Assembly: GCF_004770045.1 (NCBI RefSeq)
Contig: NZ_RQFO01000009.1
Span: 62,001 to 126,000, forward strand
DNA: 64,000 bases
Direction of reading: 5' to 3'
Origin: Leptospira montravelensis
GTDB lineage: Bacteria > Spirochaetota > Leptospiria > Leptospirales > Leptospiraceae
In this document: in pieces, positions 9,229 to 18,526 of the stretch
How positions within the stretch are numbered: the stretch's first letter is position 1
Layout: each line of letters starts with the position of its first letter
Made by a program: the position numbers and the translations under genes
Notes under the pieces: generated by a model
What the model saw: only the letters and a program-made list of their open reading frames with translations
The model's database searches: none
Told to the model about the DNA's origin: nothing

Positions 9229-9258
9229 TATATATCTCAATATTTGCTATTGAAGCAA
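9229..9258 (-). promoter_or_regulatory. Possible promoter of the propeller lipoprotein gene
   Basis: On the minus strand TTGCTT (9258-9253), an 18-base spacer and TATATA (9234-9229) lie about 24 bases upstream of the ATG at 9205. Visual match in an AT-rich divergent spacer; the remainder of the 9206-9461 spacer shows nothing else I can support. Confidence 0.3.
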
Positions 9259-9461
9259 TTTATTGACTGATTAAATTCAAAATACCTCACTCTATTTCTT
9301 TGTCAATCATGATTACTGACCGTACAAAATGAATTTTTGACTAAATAGAAAATTCGATTAGAATGTCTTTAAGGTCTTTATTACATTGAAAAACAAGTTG
9401 TGGGAATTTCGTATGCTAACGAAATCATAGGAAAAGAGAACAATGGACTGAGGTGCGCCGA

Positions 9462-10265
9462 ATGAATCAATTTTACAAAGACGAATGGGTTTGGATCACA
9501 GGAGCCTCCTCTGGAATTGGAAAGGAACTAGTCGCACAAGCTTATAAACAGAATGCAAAGGTGTTACTGGCGTCTCGGAAAATAAAAGATTTAGATGCGA
9601 TTGCAAAAGAACTTCACTTAGAGAAAGGAAGATACGCTATCGAAAAATTAGATTTAGAAGATTATAAATCTGTTGGAACCTTCGCAAAACGTTGTTTACA
9701 GAAGTATGGAATTCCGAAAGTGGTCATCCATAATGGTGGAATTAGCCAACGTTCTTTAACCAAAGAAACCGACCTAACCACATTAGAAAAAATCATGAAT
9801 ACTAATTTTTATGGTGCTGCGGAGATGACTCGGTCCATGATACCGCAAATATTAGGAAAAAAAGAAGTACATTTTGCCGTTATTTCTAGTGTAGCAGGAA
9901 AAATTGGAAGTCCACTTCGTTCTGCATATTCAGCCTCCAAATTTGCGTTAGTTGGTTTTTTCCATTCATTACGATCGGAAGAGGAGAAGTCTGGAATTTT
10001 TGTTACAATGATCTATCCAGGTTTTATCCAAACTAATATTTCTAAAAATGCATTGAAAGGAGATGGATCATCCACAGGGACAATGGATTCTGTCATTGCC
10101 GCTGGATTACCAGTTCAATTATGTGCACACCGAATTTTACATGCGGTCGCCAACAAACAACGAGAAGTTGTCATTGCTGGCATTAAAGAAAAATTTGGAT
10201 TAGCATTACAAATGGTTTACCCGTCGTTATTTTTTAAAATGATTCAAAAAGCAAAGGTTAGGTAG
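9462..10265 (+). CDS. Short-chain dehydrogenase/reductase (SDR family)
   Basis: A classical SDR of 267 residues. It has the cofactor motif TGASSGIG near the N-terminus, the NGG variant of the NAG motif (VIHNGGIS), a catalytic Ser in the AVISSVAGK segment and the YSASK catalytic motif. The C-terminal part (LCAHRILHAVANKQREVVIAG) is like the DHRS7B/oxidoreductase subgroup. Substrate unknown. ATG at 9462 is preferred because GAGG sits eight bases upstream; an in-frame GTG at 9453 overlaps that site. The following secreted-protein gene begins four bases after the stop. Confidence 0.88.
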   Translation: MNQFYKDEWVWITGASSGIGKELVAQAYKQNAKVLLASRKIKDLDAIAKELHLEKGRYAIEKLDLEDYKSVGTFAKRCLQKYGIPKVVIHNGGISQRSLTKETDLTTLEKIMNTNFYGAAEMTRSMIPQILGKKEVHFAVISSVAGKIGSPLRSAYSASKFALVGFFHSLRSEEEKSGIFVTMIYPGFIQTNISKNALKGDGSSTGTMDSVIAAGLPVQLCAHRILHAVANKQREVVIAGIKEKFGLALQMVYPSLFFKMIQKAKVR

Positions 10266-10268
10266 AAA

Positions 10269-10697
10269 ATGATACGTTTGCAGAGTTTTTTTTGTATTAT
10301 TGGAATGATTCTATTTTTAAACTTAGGAATTTTGGCAGAGACACCCGTTTCCAATTACAAAATCAAATCAAGTTCCAACGAGAAGGAACGTAATTATTTA
10401 TTGGATCTTTTACGAGCCAAACTATCGAATGAGTTTAAACAAGAATTCATATTTGTTGTGGACCATTTTAAAGTATCTGGTGATTACGCTTGGTTTCGCG
10501 GAACAGCTCAAAGAAAGGATGGTAAAGAAATTTCATTCTCTGACGAAATGCCATACGATTGTTGCCATGTGGAAGCTTTGTTCAAAAGAACCAATGGGAA
10601 ATGGCAAATTGCCGAATCCGCAGCATTTAGTACGGATGTTTGGTGGGAAGGAATTCAAGGTCGCTACCCGAATGCAGCTAAGGAAATCTTTTTGTAA
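10269..10697 (+). CDS. Small secreted protein, NTF2-like fold possible
   Basis: A 142-residue protein with a signal peptide (MIRLQSFFCIIGMILFLNLGILA). The mature part contains YAWFRGTAQRKDGKEISF and HVEALFKRTNGKWQIAESA, a pattern like the last strands of NTF2/SnoaL-like or DUF4440-like domains. I do not recognise a named family. It follows the SDR gene by three bases and is probably cotranscribed; an apparent intrinsic terminator follows it. Confidence 0.6.
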   Translation: MIRLQSFFCIIGMILFLNLGILAETPVSNYKIKSSSNEKERNYLLDLLRAKLSNEFKQEFIFVVDHFKVSGDYAWFRGTAQRKDGKEISFSDEMPYDCCHVEALFKRTNGKWQIAESAAFSTDVWWEGIQGRYPNAAKEIFL

Positions 10698-10718
10698 TAT
10701 TTATTTTTTAATAAAAGT

Positions 10719-10750
10719 TTCCTTTTGATTATTTTCGAAAGGAATTTTTT
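10719..10750 (+). terminator. Probable intrinsic terminator
   Basis: TTCCTTT (10719-10725) pairs with AAAGGAA (10738-10744) and six T follow (10745-10750). The stem is short and AU-rich, but position just after the SDR/secreted-protein pair is appropriate. Confidence 0.5.
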
Positions 10751-10791
10751 ATTGTGATAGAATCTATATTCGGGTTGTATTTGATAAAAGT

Positions 10792-13700
10792 ATGCTTCTC
10801 GAATATCTAAATGTTAATTCTATTCATATTCTCCCTAGGGCTAAAAATTGGGACGATATCAGTTTCGAGTTGTTACGAAAAATTGAGGAAGGAACATTTA
10901 AGAAAGATTTACAAAACCGTATTCAATCCTTTCCGAACAGTTTGTTCGGAGACCTTGGCCCTCATATTTTAATTCCTCACTTTCGATCTATACACATCAA
11001 AACTCCAGAGGTTTTTTTATTTCTGATTCCGCATGGGATTCTTATGGAAAAACGCCTAATTCATTTGGTTTTATTCCAAATGATCCCAGAAACACAACCC
11101 TCCCTACATTTACGTTTGTTACATGGTCTATCCTCACTTCTTCCTCAGATATTAGATGAATTGTTAAAATGTGATTCGGAATCAAAAGTTTTGTCCGTAG
11201 TGCAACGTGGCGAATCAGATATGAAGCCAAGTTATAAAAATTTAAACCAAACGCAGATTGCTTTTGAATTACAAACTGACTTACAAAATGGTTTGAACCA
11301 ATTAGAAGCAAAGGTTCGCTTAAAAACTTTTGGAAAAAATGCTATCGAAAAGGAAAGGTCTACTCCGGTTGTCTGGAAGTTGTTTAGAAGTTTTTTTAGT
11401 TTGTTTGCAATTCTTTTATGGGTAGCTACAACGTTATGTTTTGTTCCCGGGGTAGATATGCCAGAATTGGGAATTGCCATTTTTATAGTTGTCATCATCA
11501 ATGGTATTTTTTCCTTTTTTCAAGAATCTAAATCAGACCATGCAGTAGAAGCATTACGTAAGTTACTTGCACAGGAATGTCCAGTAATCCGCGATGGGGT
11601 TATTACAACTGTACCTGCAGATGAAATTGTTCCTGGTGATTTAATCGTTTTATCTGAAGGCGATATTGTTCCTGCTGATTGTAGAATCATTGAGTCGGAA
11701 GATGTCGAAGTTGATAACTCTTCTCTTACAGGAGAGTCTACCTCTGCTAGGCGATATAAGTCAGATAGTGAAATTGTCTTAGAGGGAAAATTTCTTTGGT
11801 TAGAAATGCCGAATATACTTTTTGCCGGAAGTTCTTTAATCAAAGGAAAATCAAAAGCCGTTGTCTTTGGTACAGGACAAACAACTGAAATTGGTCAAAT
11901 CGCAGGGATAACTTCCAAAATCAAACGTGAAGAAAGCCCATTACAAAAACAATTAAAACAAACAGTGATTTCAATTTCGTTGTTTGCCTTTGTTATTGGT
12001 GTTGTTTTTCTTATATTGGGATATTTGGTTGCCGGACTCAGTTTTGTCCAAGCCTTTGTTTTCTTTATCGGAATTTTTGTTGCGAATGTTCCGGAAGGTT
12101 TATTGCCAACGGTAACACTTTCTTTAGCGTTAGGTGTTTCGCGAATGGCAAAGAGAAATGCAATCTTAAAAGATCTATCTAGTGTCGAAACTTTAGGTTG
12201 TACTACAGTTATCTGTTCTGATAAAACTGGAACGTTAACTCAAAACCAAATGCGTGTTATTGAAACCTATTTTGATTCCACATTTTTGTTTCCTCAGGAA
12301 TTAGAAAAAAAAGAAGGAAATCAAATATTTTTTAGCTGTGGTCATCATTGTAATAATGCCAGTTTAGAACCGAATCCATTCGGTGATCCTACAGAACTTG
12401 CTTTATTATACTTATCGCAAGCTAGGTTAAAAAATACCGAGGGACAACGTATTCACGTTAATGCATTTGAATCAGTAAGGAAACGTATGAGTGTTGTGGT
12501 TAAAGCAGATAATTTTACCACCGCATACGCAAAAGGTGGGCCACTCGAAATTCTTTCTATATGCACACATGTTTATGAGAATGGTTCAGTTGTTTTGTTA
12601 GATGAAACCAAACGAACAAACCTTAAAAAAGCATCGGATCTTTCGGCTAGCCAAGGTTATAGGGTTCTCTCCTTTGCTTATAAATTGGTAAATGAAATTC
12701 ATCCTTCCTTTGGTCTGGAATCAATCGAATCGGGGATGGTGTATTTAGGACATTGTTGCCTTGCTGATCCCGTACGACCTAAAGTTCCAGAAGCTATCGC
12801 GAAGTGTCACACAGCAGGAATTCGGATTCTAATGATTACTGGAGATCACCCTCTTACAGCTGAATCTGTGGGTCGTTCTATTGGAATTGGTGGGGAAAGT
12901 CCCGTTGTGATTACTGGAGTTGAATTAGACAAAATGAACGATAACTCTCTTAAAGAATGGATTCGTAAGGGAGAACCCATATTTGCCAGAGTATCACCCT
13001 CCCAAAAATTGCGTATAGTTACAATGTTGCAGGAATTAGGTGAGATAGTTGCTGTTACGGGAGATGGAGTCAATGACGGGCCTGCACTTAAAAAAGCAGA
13101 CATTGGAATTGCGATGGGTAAAAGAGGAACTGAAGTTGCAAAGGAAGCAGCTAGAATGATTATTGTGGACGATGATTTTGCTACGATTGTGGATGCGATA
13201 GAGGAGGGAAGAGGTGTATTTGATAATATTCGTAAATTTTCTGCGTACGTTTTGAACTCAAATCCCCAGGAGTTGATTCCTTTTTTACTTTGGGCATTGA
13301 TTCCAGGTTTCCCTTTACTGATGACGGTGATGGGTGTTTTAGCTGTTGATGTAGGAACCGATTTGATCCCAGCAATGGGTTTAGGGGCTGAACCCCCTGA
13401 AAAAGGTATTATGTTTAAACCACCGAGGAATCGGAATGAGAAACTAATATCTATTCGTTTTATTTTGAGATCTTATTTAGTTGAAGGAATGATTTTATTT
13501 TTTTCCTGTTTAGCTACATATTTTTACTTTGTATATACAGAATGTAATGGTGTCTTACCGCTTTCGCCAAAAGGATTAAATATGGCGGAAGCAAGCCCAG
13601 TATATCTTCAATCGTTAACTGCCTTTTTTTTTCCAACGATAACCGTCCAAATAGCAAACGTATTAAGTAAACGTTCCAGAATAGAATCTGTTTTTCAAAT

Positions 13701-13911
13701 GAATTTGTTTTCCAATAGAATCATTTGGTTAGGCATTGGATTTTCTTTGTTTCTTTGTTTTATTTTCTTTTACACTGAGCTCAGTTCTATTTATTATTTT
13801 GCTCCAATTCCATTACATGTATATATCTTTGCTTTTCATGGAACAGTAGTTATGGTTACATATTTTGAGATAGTAAAATATTTCCGAAGAAAAAGGTTAA
13901 GGAAAAATTAG
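10792..13911 (+). CDS. P2-type cation ATPase (Na,K-ATPase-like) with N-terminal PTS-EIIA-like domain
   Basis: A 1039-residue protein. Residues about 1-140 resemble a PTS EIIA type-2 (fructose/mannitol/PtsN) domain: LGPHILIPHFRSIHIKTPEV matches the family's IPH-R site (His63 equals the phosphorylatable His) and HLVLFQMIPETQPSLHLRLL matches its middle strand. Residues about 150-1030 are a P2 ATPase: DNSSLTGES actuator motif, NVPEGLLPTVTLSLA in M4, phosphorylation site SDKTGTLTQNQ (Asp477), TGDGVNDGPAL hinge, NSNPQELIPF in M5 and VDVGTDLIPAMGLG in M6. The M4 Glu, M5 Ser-Asn and Glu and M6 Asp pair match the cation ligands of Na,K-ATPase. It probably exports a monovalent cation; the EIIA-like domain suggests regulation by phosphorylation, an inference. 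It stands alone with its own terminator upstream. Confidence 0.88.
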   Translation: MLLEYLNVNSIHILPRAKNWDDISFELLRKIEEGTFKKDLQNRIQSFPNSLFGDLGPHILIPHFRSIHIKTPEVFLFLIPHGILMEKRLIHLVLFQMIPETQPSLHLRLLHGLSSLLPQILDELLKCDSESKVLSVVQRGESDMKPSYKNLNQTQIAFELQTDLQNGLNQLEAKVRLKTFGKNAIEKERSTPVVWKLFRSFFSLFAILLWVATTLCFVPGVDMPELGIAIFIVVIINGIFSFFQESKSDHAVEALRKLLAQECPVIRDGVITTVPADEIVPGDLIVLSEGDIVPADCRIIESEDVEVDNSSLTGESTSARRYKSDSEIVLEGKFLWLEMPNILFAGSSLIKGKSKAVVFGTGQTTEIGQIAGITSKIKREESPLQKQLKQTVISISLFAFVIGVVFLILGYLVAGLSFVQAFVFFIGIFVANVPEGLLPTVTLSLALGVSRMAKRNAILKDLSSVETLGCTTVICSDKTGTLTQNQMRVIETYFDSTFLFPQELEKKEGNQIFFSCGHHCNNASLEPNPFGDPTELALLYLSQARLKNTEGQRIHVNAFESVRKRMSVVVKADNFTTAYAKGGPLEILSICTHVYENGSVVLLDETKRTNLKKASDLSASQGYRVLSFAYKLVNEIHPSFGLESIESGMVYLGHCCLADPVRPKVPEAIAKCHTAGIRILMITGDHPLTAESVGRSIGIGGESPVVITGVELDKMNDNSLKEWIRKGEPIFARVSPSQKLRIVTMLQELGEIVAVTGDGVNDGPALKKADIGIAMGKRGTEVAKEAARMIIVDDDFATIVDAIEEGRGVFDNIRKFSAYVLNSNPQELIPFLLWALIPGFPLLMTVMGVLAVDVGTDLIPAMGLGAEPPEKGIMFKPPRNRNEKLISIRFILRSYLVEGMILFFSCLATYFYFVYTECNGVLPLSPKGLNMAEASPVYLQSLTAFFFPTITVQIANVLSKRSRIESVFQMNLFSNRIIWLGIGFSLFLCFIFFYTELSSIYYFAPIPLHVYIFAFHGTVVMVTYFEIVKYFRRKRLRKN

Positions 13912-14050
13912 AACGATTCTAGTGATTATCCAGAAAGAAATTTATTAATTTTCTAATTAGATGTCAATTTCGTTCGTATCTGTTGACCATAGAATGATTC
14001 AAATAATGATGAATCTTGCGATGATTTCAATGAAAGTTCAGGAAATATAA

Positions 14051-15295
14051 GTGAACGAAAAAAGAGTGTTATTGGCTGAGGATGAGTTGGTTTCAGCAAC
14101 ATATCTAAAGGATAGTTTGTCCGCTTTGGGTTATAAAGTGACTCTCGCAAACGATGGAAAACAAGCCTTAGAATACTATTTAGAAAATCCATTTCCTGTT
14201 GTGATTACTGATTACGAAATGCCTGGTTTGAATGGTGCCGAGTTAATTCAGGAATTAAAATCCGAAGAGATTGAGCCTGTGATTTTTATGTTAACTTCTC
14301 ATATCAATCCTAAGTTGATTGTTAATGTTATGAAGTTAGGGATTTACGATTATTTAGTAAAACCATTGGAAGAACAAGAAATCTCAATTAAGTTAAAACG
14401 TGCATTTGAATTTTATGAAATGAAACGAATTGAAACGATAACAAAAAGAGAAAGGCAACTTCGGTTGGAGGGCCATTTAGAATGGATCCAATGGAAAGAA
14501 AAGATGGCTGGCGTTGGTGAGTTCAATCGTCTTAACCAGAATTTATTTGAAAGCTTAAAAAATAGTTTTTGTCAAGGAGCCGGTTTTGGCGCCCTCGTAA
14601 CATTATTAAAATTAGTATCAGACACGACAGTAAAAGAAGGCAATCACTACAAAATTGAATCTGATTTAATGGAACTTATTCAAATCAATACAGAGATGGC
14701 TGAAAAAGCATTAAAAATGTTTGCTGATATTGATCTGATGGTTTCTAGTCCTATACAGTTTGCGGAAATTTCATGTGCCGAATTTTATGATCAAATACAA
14801 TATTGGCTACAAGAATTAAAACCATTATTGGATTTGAAAGGCCAACAAATTCTGATTAGCGACCTAAAACCAAATCATACAAAATATAAAATATCCTATA
14901 ACTCTATGTTTATGCAAAACGCATTTAAAGAAATCATAACAAATGCCTGTAAGTTTTCGGAATCGAATTCAAAAATTACTATCGTAACAAATGTAGAACA
15001 TGATTGGTTTAAATGTGCTGTATATAATCAACCAGTGTTAAATGCAGATGGAACTTGCGGCATACCATTACAATATGAAAATCTAATTTTTGAGCCTTTT
15101 TACCGATTATCAAAAAATGTATATGATGAATACGGCACTTTGGATTTTGGATTAGGGTTAAGTTATGTAGACAGTTGTTTTAAAAAACATAATGGGAAAT
15201 TATCTGTACATAATGTAGTTGATCATTCAGAATGGAGTGAAAATCCAATCACTAAAGTAGCGTTTCAATTTTCGTTACCAGTAAATAAAATTTAA
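14051..15295 (+). CDS. Response-regulator receiver fused to histidine-kinase ATPase domain
   Basis: A 414-residue protein with GTG start six bases after AGGAAA. Residues 4-120 are a receiver domain (LLAEDE acidic pocket, VITDYEMPG phosphoacceptor Asp, MLTSH and LVKPL switch residues). Residues about 280-412 are a GHKL ATPase: N box NAFKEIITNACKFSE, F box FEPFYRL, and G2 box DFGLGLSY. The linker (about 125-270) lacks a clear HisKA phosphoacceptor of the HELRTP type, so its own His is uncertain. It probably responds to another kinase and acts on a partner, perhaps the PAS kinase whose gene starts four bases downstream. Confidence 0.85.
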   Translation: MNEKRVLLAEDELVSATYLKDSLSALGYKVTLANDGKQALEYYLENPFPVVITDYEMPGLNGAELIQELKSEEIEPVIFMLTSHINPKLIVNVMKLGIYDYLVKPLEEQEISIKLKRAFEFYEMKRIETITKRERQLRLEGHLEWIQWKEKMAGVGEFNRLNQNLFESLKNSFCQGAGFGALVTLLKLVSDTTVKEGNHYKIESDLMELIQINTEMAEKALKMFADIDLMVSSPIQFAEISCAEFYDQIQYWLQELKPLLDLKGQQILISDLKPNHTKYKISYNSMFMQNAFKEIITNACKFSESNSKITIVTNVEHDWFKCAVYNQPVLNADGTCGIPLQYENLIFEPFYRLSKNVYDEYGTLDFGLGLSYVDSCFKKHNGKLSVHNVVDHSEWSENPITKVAFQFSLPVNKI

Positions 15296-15299
15296 AATA

Positions 15300-16733
15300 A
15301 TGGCACAAACAAATTACATCGACTTACTTTCGAACGTTCCTGATCTAATTTGTGAAATAGACGATTTAGAAAAGATTTGTTATGCAAATTCTTTTCATAA
15401 ACATAGATTAGGTTATGAGGCTCACGAAATACTTGGTCGGTCTGTTGATGAATTTTTTCATCCAGATGATAGAAATGAACTTCGAACAAAAATGTCATAT
15501 TTACGAATTCCAGGATCGGAGACGAAAGGAATATGGAGAATTGCTCATAAAAACGGAAATTTTTTAACCTTTGAGTGTCGAGGTAAACTTACAGCTGATT
15601 CAGATGGTAACAAAAGAATTATAGTGATTGCAAGAGATATTAGCGAAGACTTGAGTTCTGATTTTAAATTACATTCGAAATCTAATATAAAAAATCAATC
15701 CGCCCAAGAACTCCATTACCAAAGTTTCTTTGAATTAAAGATGTCTCAGTTCGAGTTCTCGCAATTGAAATTTGCTTTTGATGAACATGCTGTTATTACG
15801 ATAACCGATAGAAATGGGGTTATCACATACGCCAACGACCGATTTTGTGAAATTTCTATGTATTTAAAAAGTGAGTTGATTGGGAATAACCATCGTTTGT
15901 TGAATTCTGGATTTCATTCACCAGAATTTTTTGAACGTATGTATAATATGATACAAAATGGCCATGTATGGAAAGGTGAGATTCGAAATAGAGCGAAAGA
16001 CGGATCTATCTACTGGGTAAATGCAACGATTGTTCCTTTGCGCTCGATAGATGGTAGTATCAATCGATTTGTAGCTTTACATACTTTAATTACTCGAACC
16101 ATCGAATCTGAAGAAAAAGTAATACAGTTATTGCGGGAGAAGGAATTACTTTTACAGGAAGTTCACCATCGAATTAAAAATAATCTATTTTCAGTTTTTA
16201 GTCTTTTGAAGATGCAGGCAAGTTATTCCTCAGACTTACATTTAAAGGAACAATTTGATGAAGCGGCAGGTCGATTACGAAGTATGATGGCATTGTATGA
16301 TCGTTTGTATAGATCTGAGAATCCTAATGAAATCGATTTAAAAGAATATATTCCAAATTTAGTGCGCCAAATTCTTTCCACTTATACGAAAGATATCAAA
16401 TTTAATTTTTTTCTCGATATTCCTATCATCGTAAAACCTGATATAGCCAATAATTTAGGAATTATTTTAAATGAACTTATTTGTAATTCTGTGAAACATT
16501 CTTTTTTGAAAAATAATTCAGGGCAAATCAAAATCACATTGGAAAAAGAGGATAATAAGATTATCTTTTTTTATAGTGATGATGGAGAACCACTTCCTGA
16601 TTCTTATTCTCTACAAAATGTAGAAACCGGTTTTGGCATTAAATTAATGAATTTACTAGTACAACAATTAAAAGGAAATGTGAAGGTAATTCCTGGACAA
16701 AGTGTTCAGTTTCATTTATCGTTTCCATTTTAA
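15300..16733 (+). CDS. PAS-PAS sensor histidine kinase of the HisKA_2 type
   Basis: A 477-residue soluble protein. Two PAS domains (about 5-118 and 150-270) precede the HisKA_2 phosphoacceptor EVHHRIKNNLFSVFSLLKMQ (His289/His290) and a GHKL domain (N box LNELICNSVKHSF, G2-like TGFGIKLM). HisKA_2 kinases often pair with stand-alone receivers, which fits the receiver-ATPase gene four bases upstream. There is no transmembrane segment, so the signal is probably cytoplasmic, for example redox or a small ligand. No cofactor-binding residue can be assigned with confidence. Confidence 0.87.
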   Translation: MAQTNYIDLLSNVPDLICEIDDLEKICYANSFHKHRLGYEAHEILGRSVDEFFHPDDRNELRTKMSYLRIPGSETKGIWRIAHKNGNFLTFECRGKLTADSDGNKRIIVIARDISEDLSSDFKLHSKSNIKNQSAQELHYQSFFELKMSQFEFSQLKFAFDEHAVITITDRNGVITYANDRFCEISMYLKSELIGNNHRLLNSGFHSPEFFERMYNMIQNGHVWKGEIRNRAKDGSIYWVNATIVPLRSIDGSINRFVALHTLITRTIESEEKVIQLLREKELLLQEVHHRIKNNLFSVFSLLKMQASYSSDLHLKEQFDEAAGRLRSMMALYDRLYRSENPNEIDLKEYIPNLVRQILSTYTKDIKFNFFLDIPIIVKPDIANNLGIILNELICNSVKHSFLKNNSGQIKITLEKEDNKIIFFYSDDGEPLPDSYSLQNVETGFGIKLMNLLVQQLKGNVKVIPGQSVQFHLSFPF

Positions 16734-16787
16734 TTAGTTTTTTGTATCAGTTTACAGACGGGAATCCTTTATACACGTATGTAAAAA

Positions 16788-17072
16788 TTAGTCGATTAGA
16801 TGAAGGATGGTGTCGAGTTTGTTTAAACGAAAGACCGTGCGGATGAGTTTGTTCACTCCACTAATTTGTAACTGTAAATTTTGTGATTCCATTGCAGAAT
16901 GAAACTTCATCAATTCACCGATCGTGGCACTGTCTAAGGACATAGATATCTCGGTAAAATCCAAAACAACATCTTCCTTTGCATTGTTGATTTCGGACAT
17001 AATTCTTTCCCGGAAGGCACTCAGTCCATCAAACGAAAGATCATTGTTCTTGATTTCTATTAAAATTGCCAA
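16788..17072 (-). CDS. STAS domain protein (anti-anti-sigma factor-like)
   Basis: A 94-residue single-domain protein. The strand VVLDFTEI followed by SLDSATIGELMKFH gives the conserved phosphorylatable Ser position of SpoIIAA/RsbV-type STAS proteins (the SATIG segment), and the C-terminal part LQISGVNKLIRTVFRLNKLD fits the final helix. Such proteins bind an anti-sigma kinase when unphosphorylated. No cognate kinase is adjacent; the nearby PAS kinase is on the other strand and is HisKA_2, not RsbW type. A PP2C phosphatase that could act on STAS proteins is at 56 kb. Confidence 0.78.
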   Translation of the reverse strand: MAILIEIKNNDLSFDGLSAFRERIMSEINNAKEDVVLDFTEISMSLDSATIGELMKFHSAMESQNLQLQISGVNKLIRTVFRLNKLDTILHLID

Positions 17073-17186
17073 GGTTTAAAACTATTTTTATTGGATCGGA
17101 TATTTTGAAAGAATTTTTCCACTTTCAGTTCTTGTTTCTTTATTGTTTTTCATCTACTTTTATGATGAGGTTGGCTTTAGTTTTGT

Positions 17187-17492
17187 ATGTCCGTAAGTGA
17201 TCGTCAATTAAGATTAATCAAAGAAGCAGCTGAACTCCTCGTTATGGAGCACCGCCTAACTGTTGAGGAAGCCGTAATAGTCATTTCTACAGCGATAAAA
17301 AAAGAACTTACACTCCGAAGTACGAGTTTCGAGAAATTGGAAACGGGATCTAAAATTGATCGGACAAGTTTTACTCGTAGTATAGTGAAAACGGTGCAAG
17401 ATAGTTTGGAAGCAAACCCTTATTGGCGCTCTCATAATTTAGAAAAGTCAATTGATAATTTCTACAAGGTGTTACACAAACATTGGGATTAA
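17187..17492 (+). CDS. Small helical protein of unknown function
   Basis: A 101-residue soluble, probably all-helical protein (RLIKEAAELLVMEHRLTVEE and EEAVIVISTAIKKELTLRS segments). No signal peptide, Cys or recognised motif. It is flanked by convergent or divergent genes, so it appears to be monocistronic. Not identified; frame and composition support it being coding. Confidence 0.5.
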   Translation: MSVSDRQLRLIKEAAELLVMEHRLTVEEAVIVISTAIKKELTLRSTSFEKLETGSKIDRTSFTRSIVKTVQDSLEANPYWRSHNLEKSIDNFYKVLHKHWD

Positions 17493-17539
17493 ATCTGAAT
17501 CCAATGAAGTTTCGCCTAATATGATTTTATATCAAAAAT

Positions 17540-18463
17540 TCAATTAGCTTTTACATTTTCTTTCGTAATGGCGTCAGTTTCACAGTAATAGAAGTTTGGA
17601 ACCTGTTTGGATCTAGGAAAATTCAATTCAAAATTTTGCACTTCCTTCGGTAAAAAATCTTCCTTTTCTAAACTAACTGTTGCATAATCTACCGTTTTTT
17701 CTTGTTTGTTGATTAAAAGGCATGAAATACGAGTGTAATTTGTGGTAAAATTACTTTTGTTTTGTATTTTTCCTACGAGAATTAATTCTTTAGACAAAGT
17801 ACGTTTAATATCTATTTGTTTTAATACTAGATTTGGTTTAATAGTTTCATTCGGAAGTGTTGTAGCAGTTACATTGATATCAAAATTAAAATAACTTGGT
17901 GCATCTTCTACTAAAACTTGAAAAATTACAGATTCGCCGTCGTTCACCACATTTTTTTCCGCATAACCTTCACTTGTTTTGATGTTTTCTTTTGATTCGT
18001 TGAATAAGGAAACAGTGAATTTTGGCATGAGGATTGACTTCCCGCTGCTATTTGTAAATTTCCCTACAAAGTATAAATTACCTAAAACATCTGGTATGGC
18101 TGTAGTATATTCAAATTCGCCTTCAGGAATAATTTCTATCGATTCTAAATTGGGATCTACTGGAATTGAAACTGTCTCCTCTTCTGTTGTAGTGTTTAGT
18201 GTAGATTTAAAATTTTGAAAGTAAGTGAAAAAAGTGGAACCTAATACCAACCAGGTGACAGTAATACCTGTAATAAGATTTTTCCAATTTTTAAAGGAAT
18301 CAGTTTTGGATTTTTGTTTGGAAGTTCCGTAAACTTTTGGCGGTGGAGAATCCATCATTCCACCGATAGGTAATTTATCAAAACAATCACCACAACGATA
18401 AATAGTTGCTGATTCTTGGTAAATATTTGCGCTTCCACAAGTAGGACATTGTTTTGAGTTCAT
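17540..18463 (-). CDS. Zinc-ribbon membrane protein with FxLYD-like domains
   Basis: A 307-residue protein. The N-terminus is a zinc ribbon (CPTCGSANIY, then YRCGDCFDKL) of the RING/zinc-ribbon-3 type. A single transmembrane helix (about 65-85: LITGITVTWLVLGSTFFTYF) leads to two extracytoplasmic repeats with the FxLYD pattern, NLYFVGKFTNSSGKSILMPK and LILVGKIQNKSNFTTNYTRI. This family is found mostly in Gram-positive bacteria and archaea, so its presence in a spirochaete is noteworthy. Function unknown; a cytoplasmic metal-binding knuckle joined to a periplasmic sensor-like domain is the visible design. Confidence 0.7.
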   Translation of the reverse strand: MNSKQCPTCGSANIYQESATIYRCGDCFDKLPIGGMMDSPPPKVYGTSKQKSKTDSFKNWKNLITGITVTWLVLGSTFFTYFQNFKSTLNTTTEEETVSIPVDPNLESIEIIPEGEFEYTTAIPDVLGNLYFVGKFTNSSGKSILMPKFTVSLFNESKENIKTSEGYAEKNVVNDGESVIFQVLVEDAPSYFNFDINVTATTLPNETIKPNLVLKQIDIKRTLSKELILVGKIQNKSNFTTNYTRISCLLINKQEKTVDYATVSLEKEDFLPKEVQNFELNFPRSKQVPNFYYCETDAITKENVKAN

Positions 18464-18526
18464 ATACCGAATTCATTCAAATCGGTGTGAAAATCCAAGA
18501 AAAAAAACTGTTAGTAAATATATTTC

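Noticed and set aside
9453..9461. GTG start of the SDR gene
   Set aside because: The GTG overlaps the GAGG ribosome site of the ATG at 9462.
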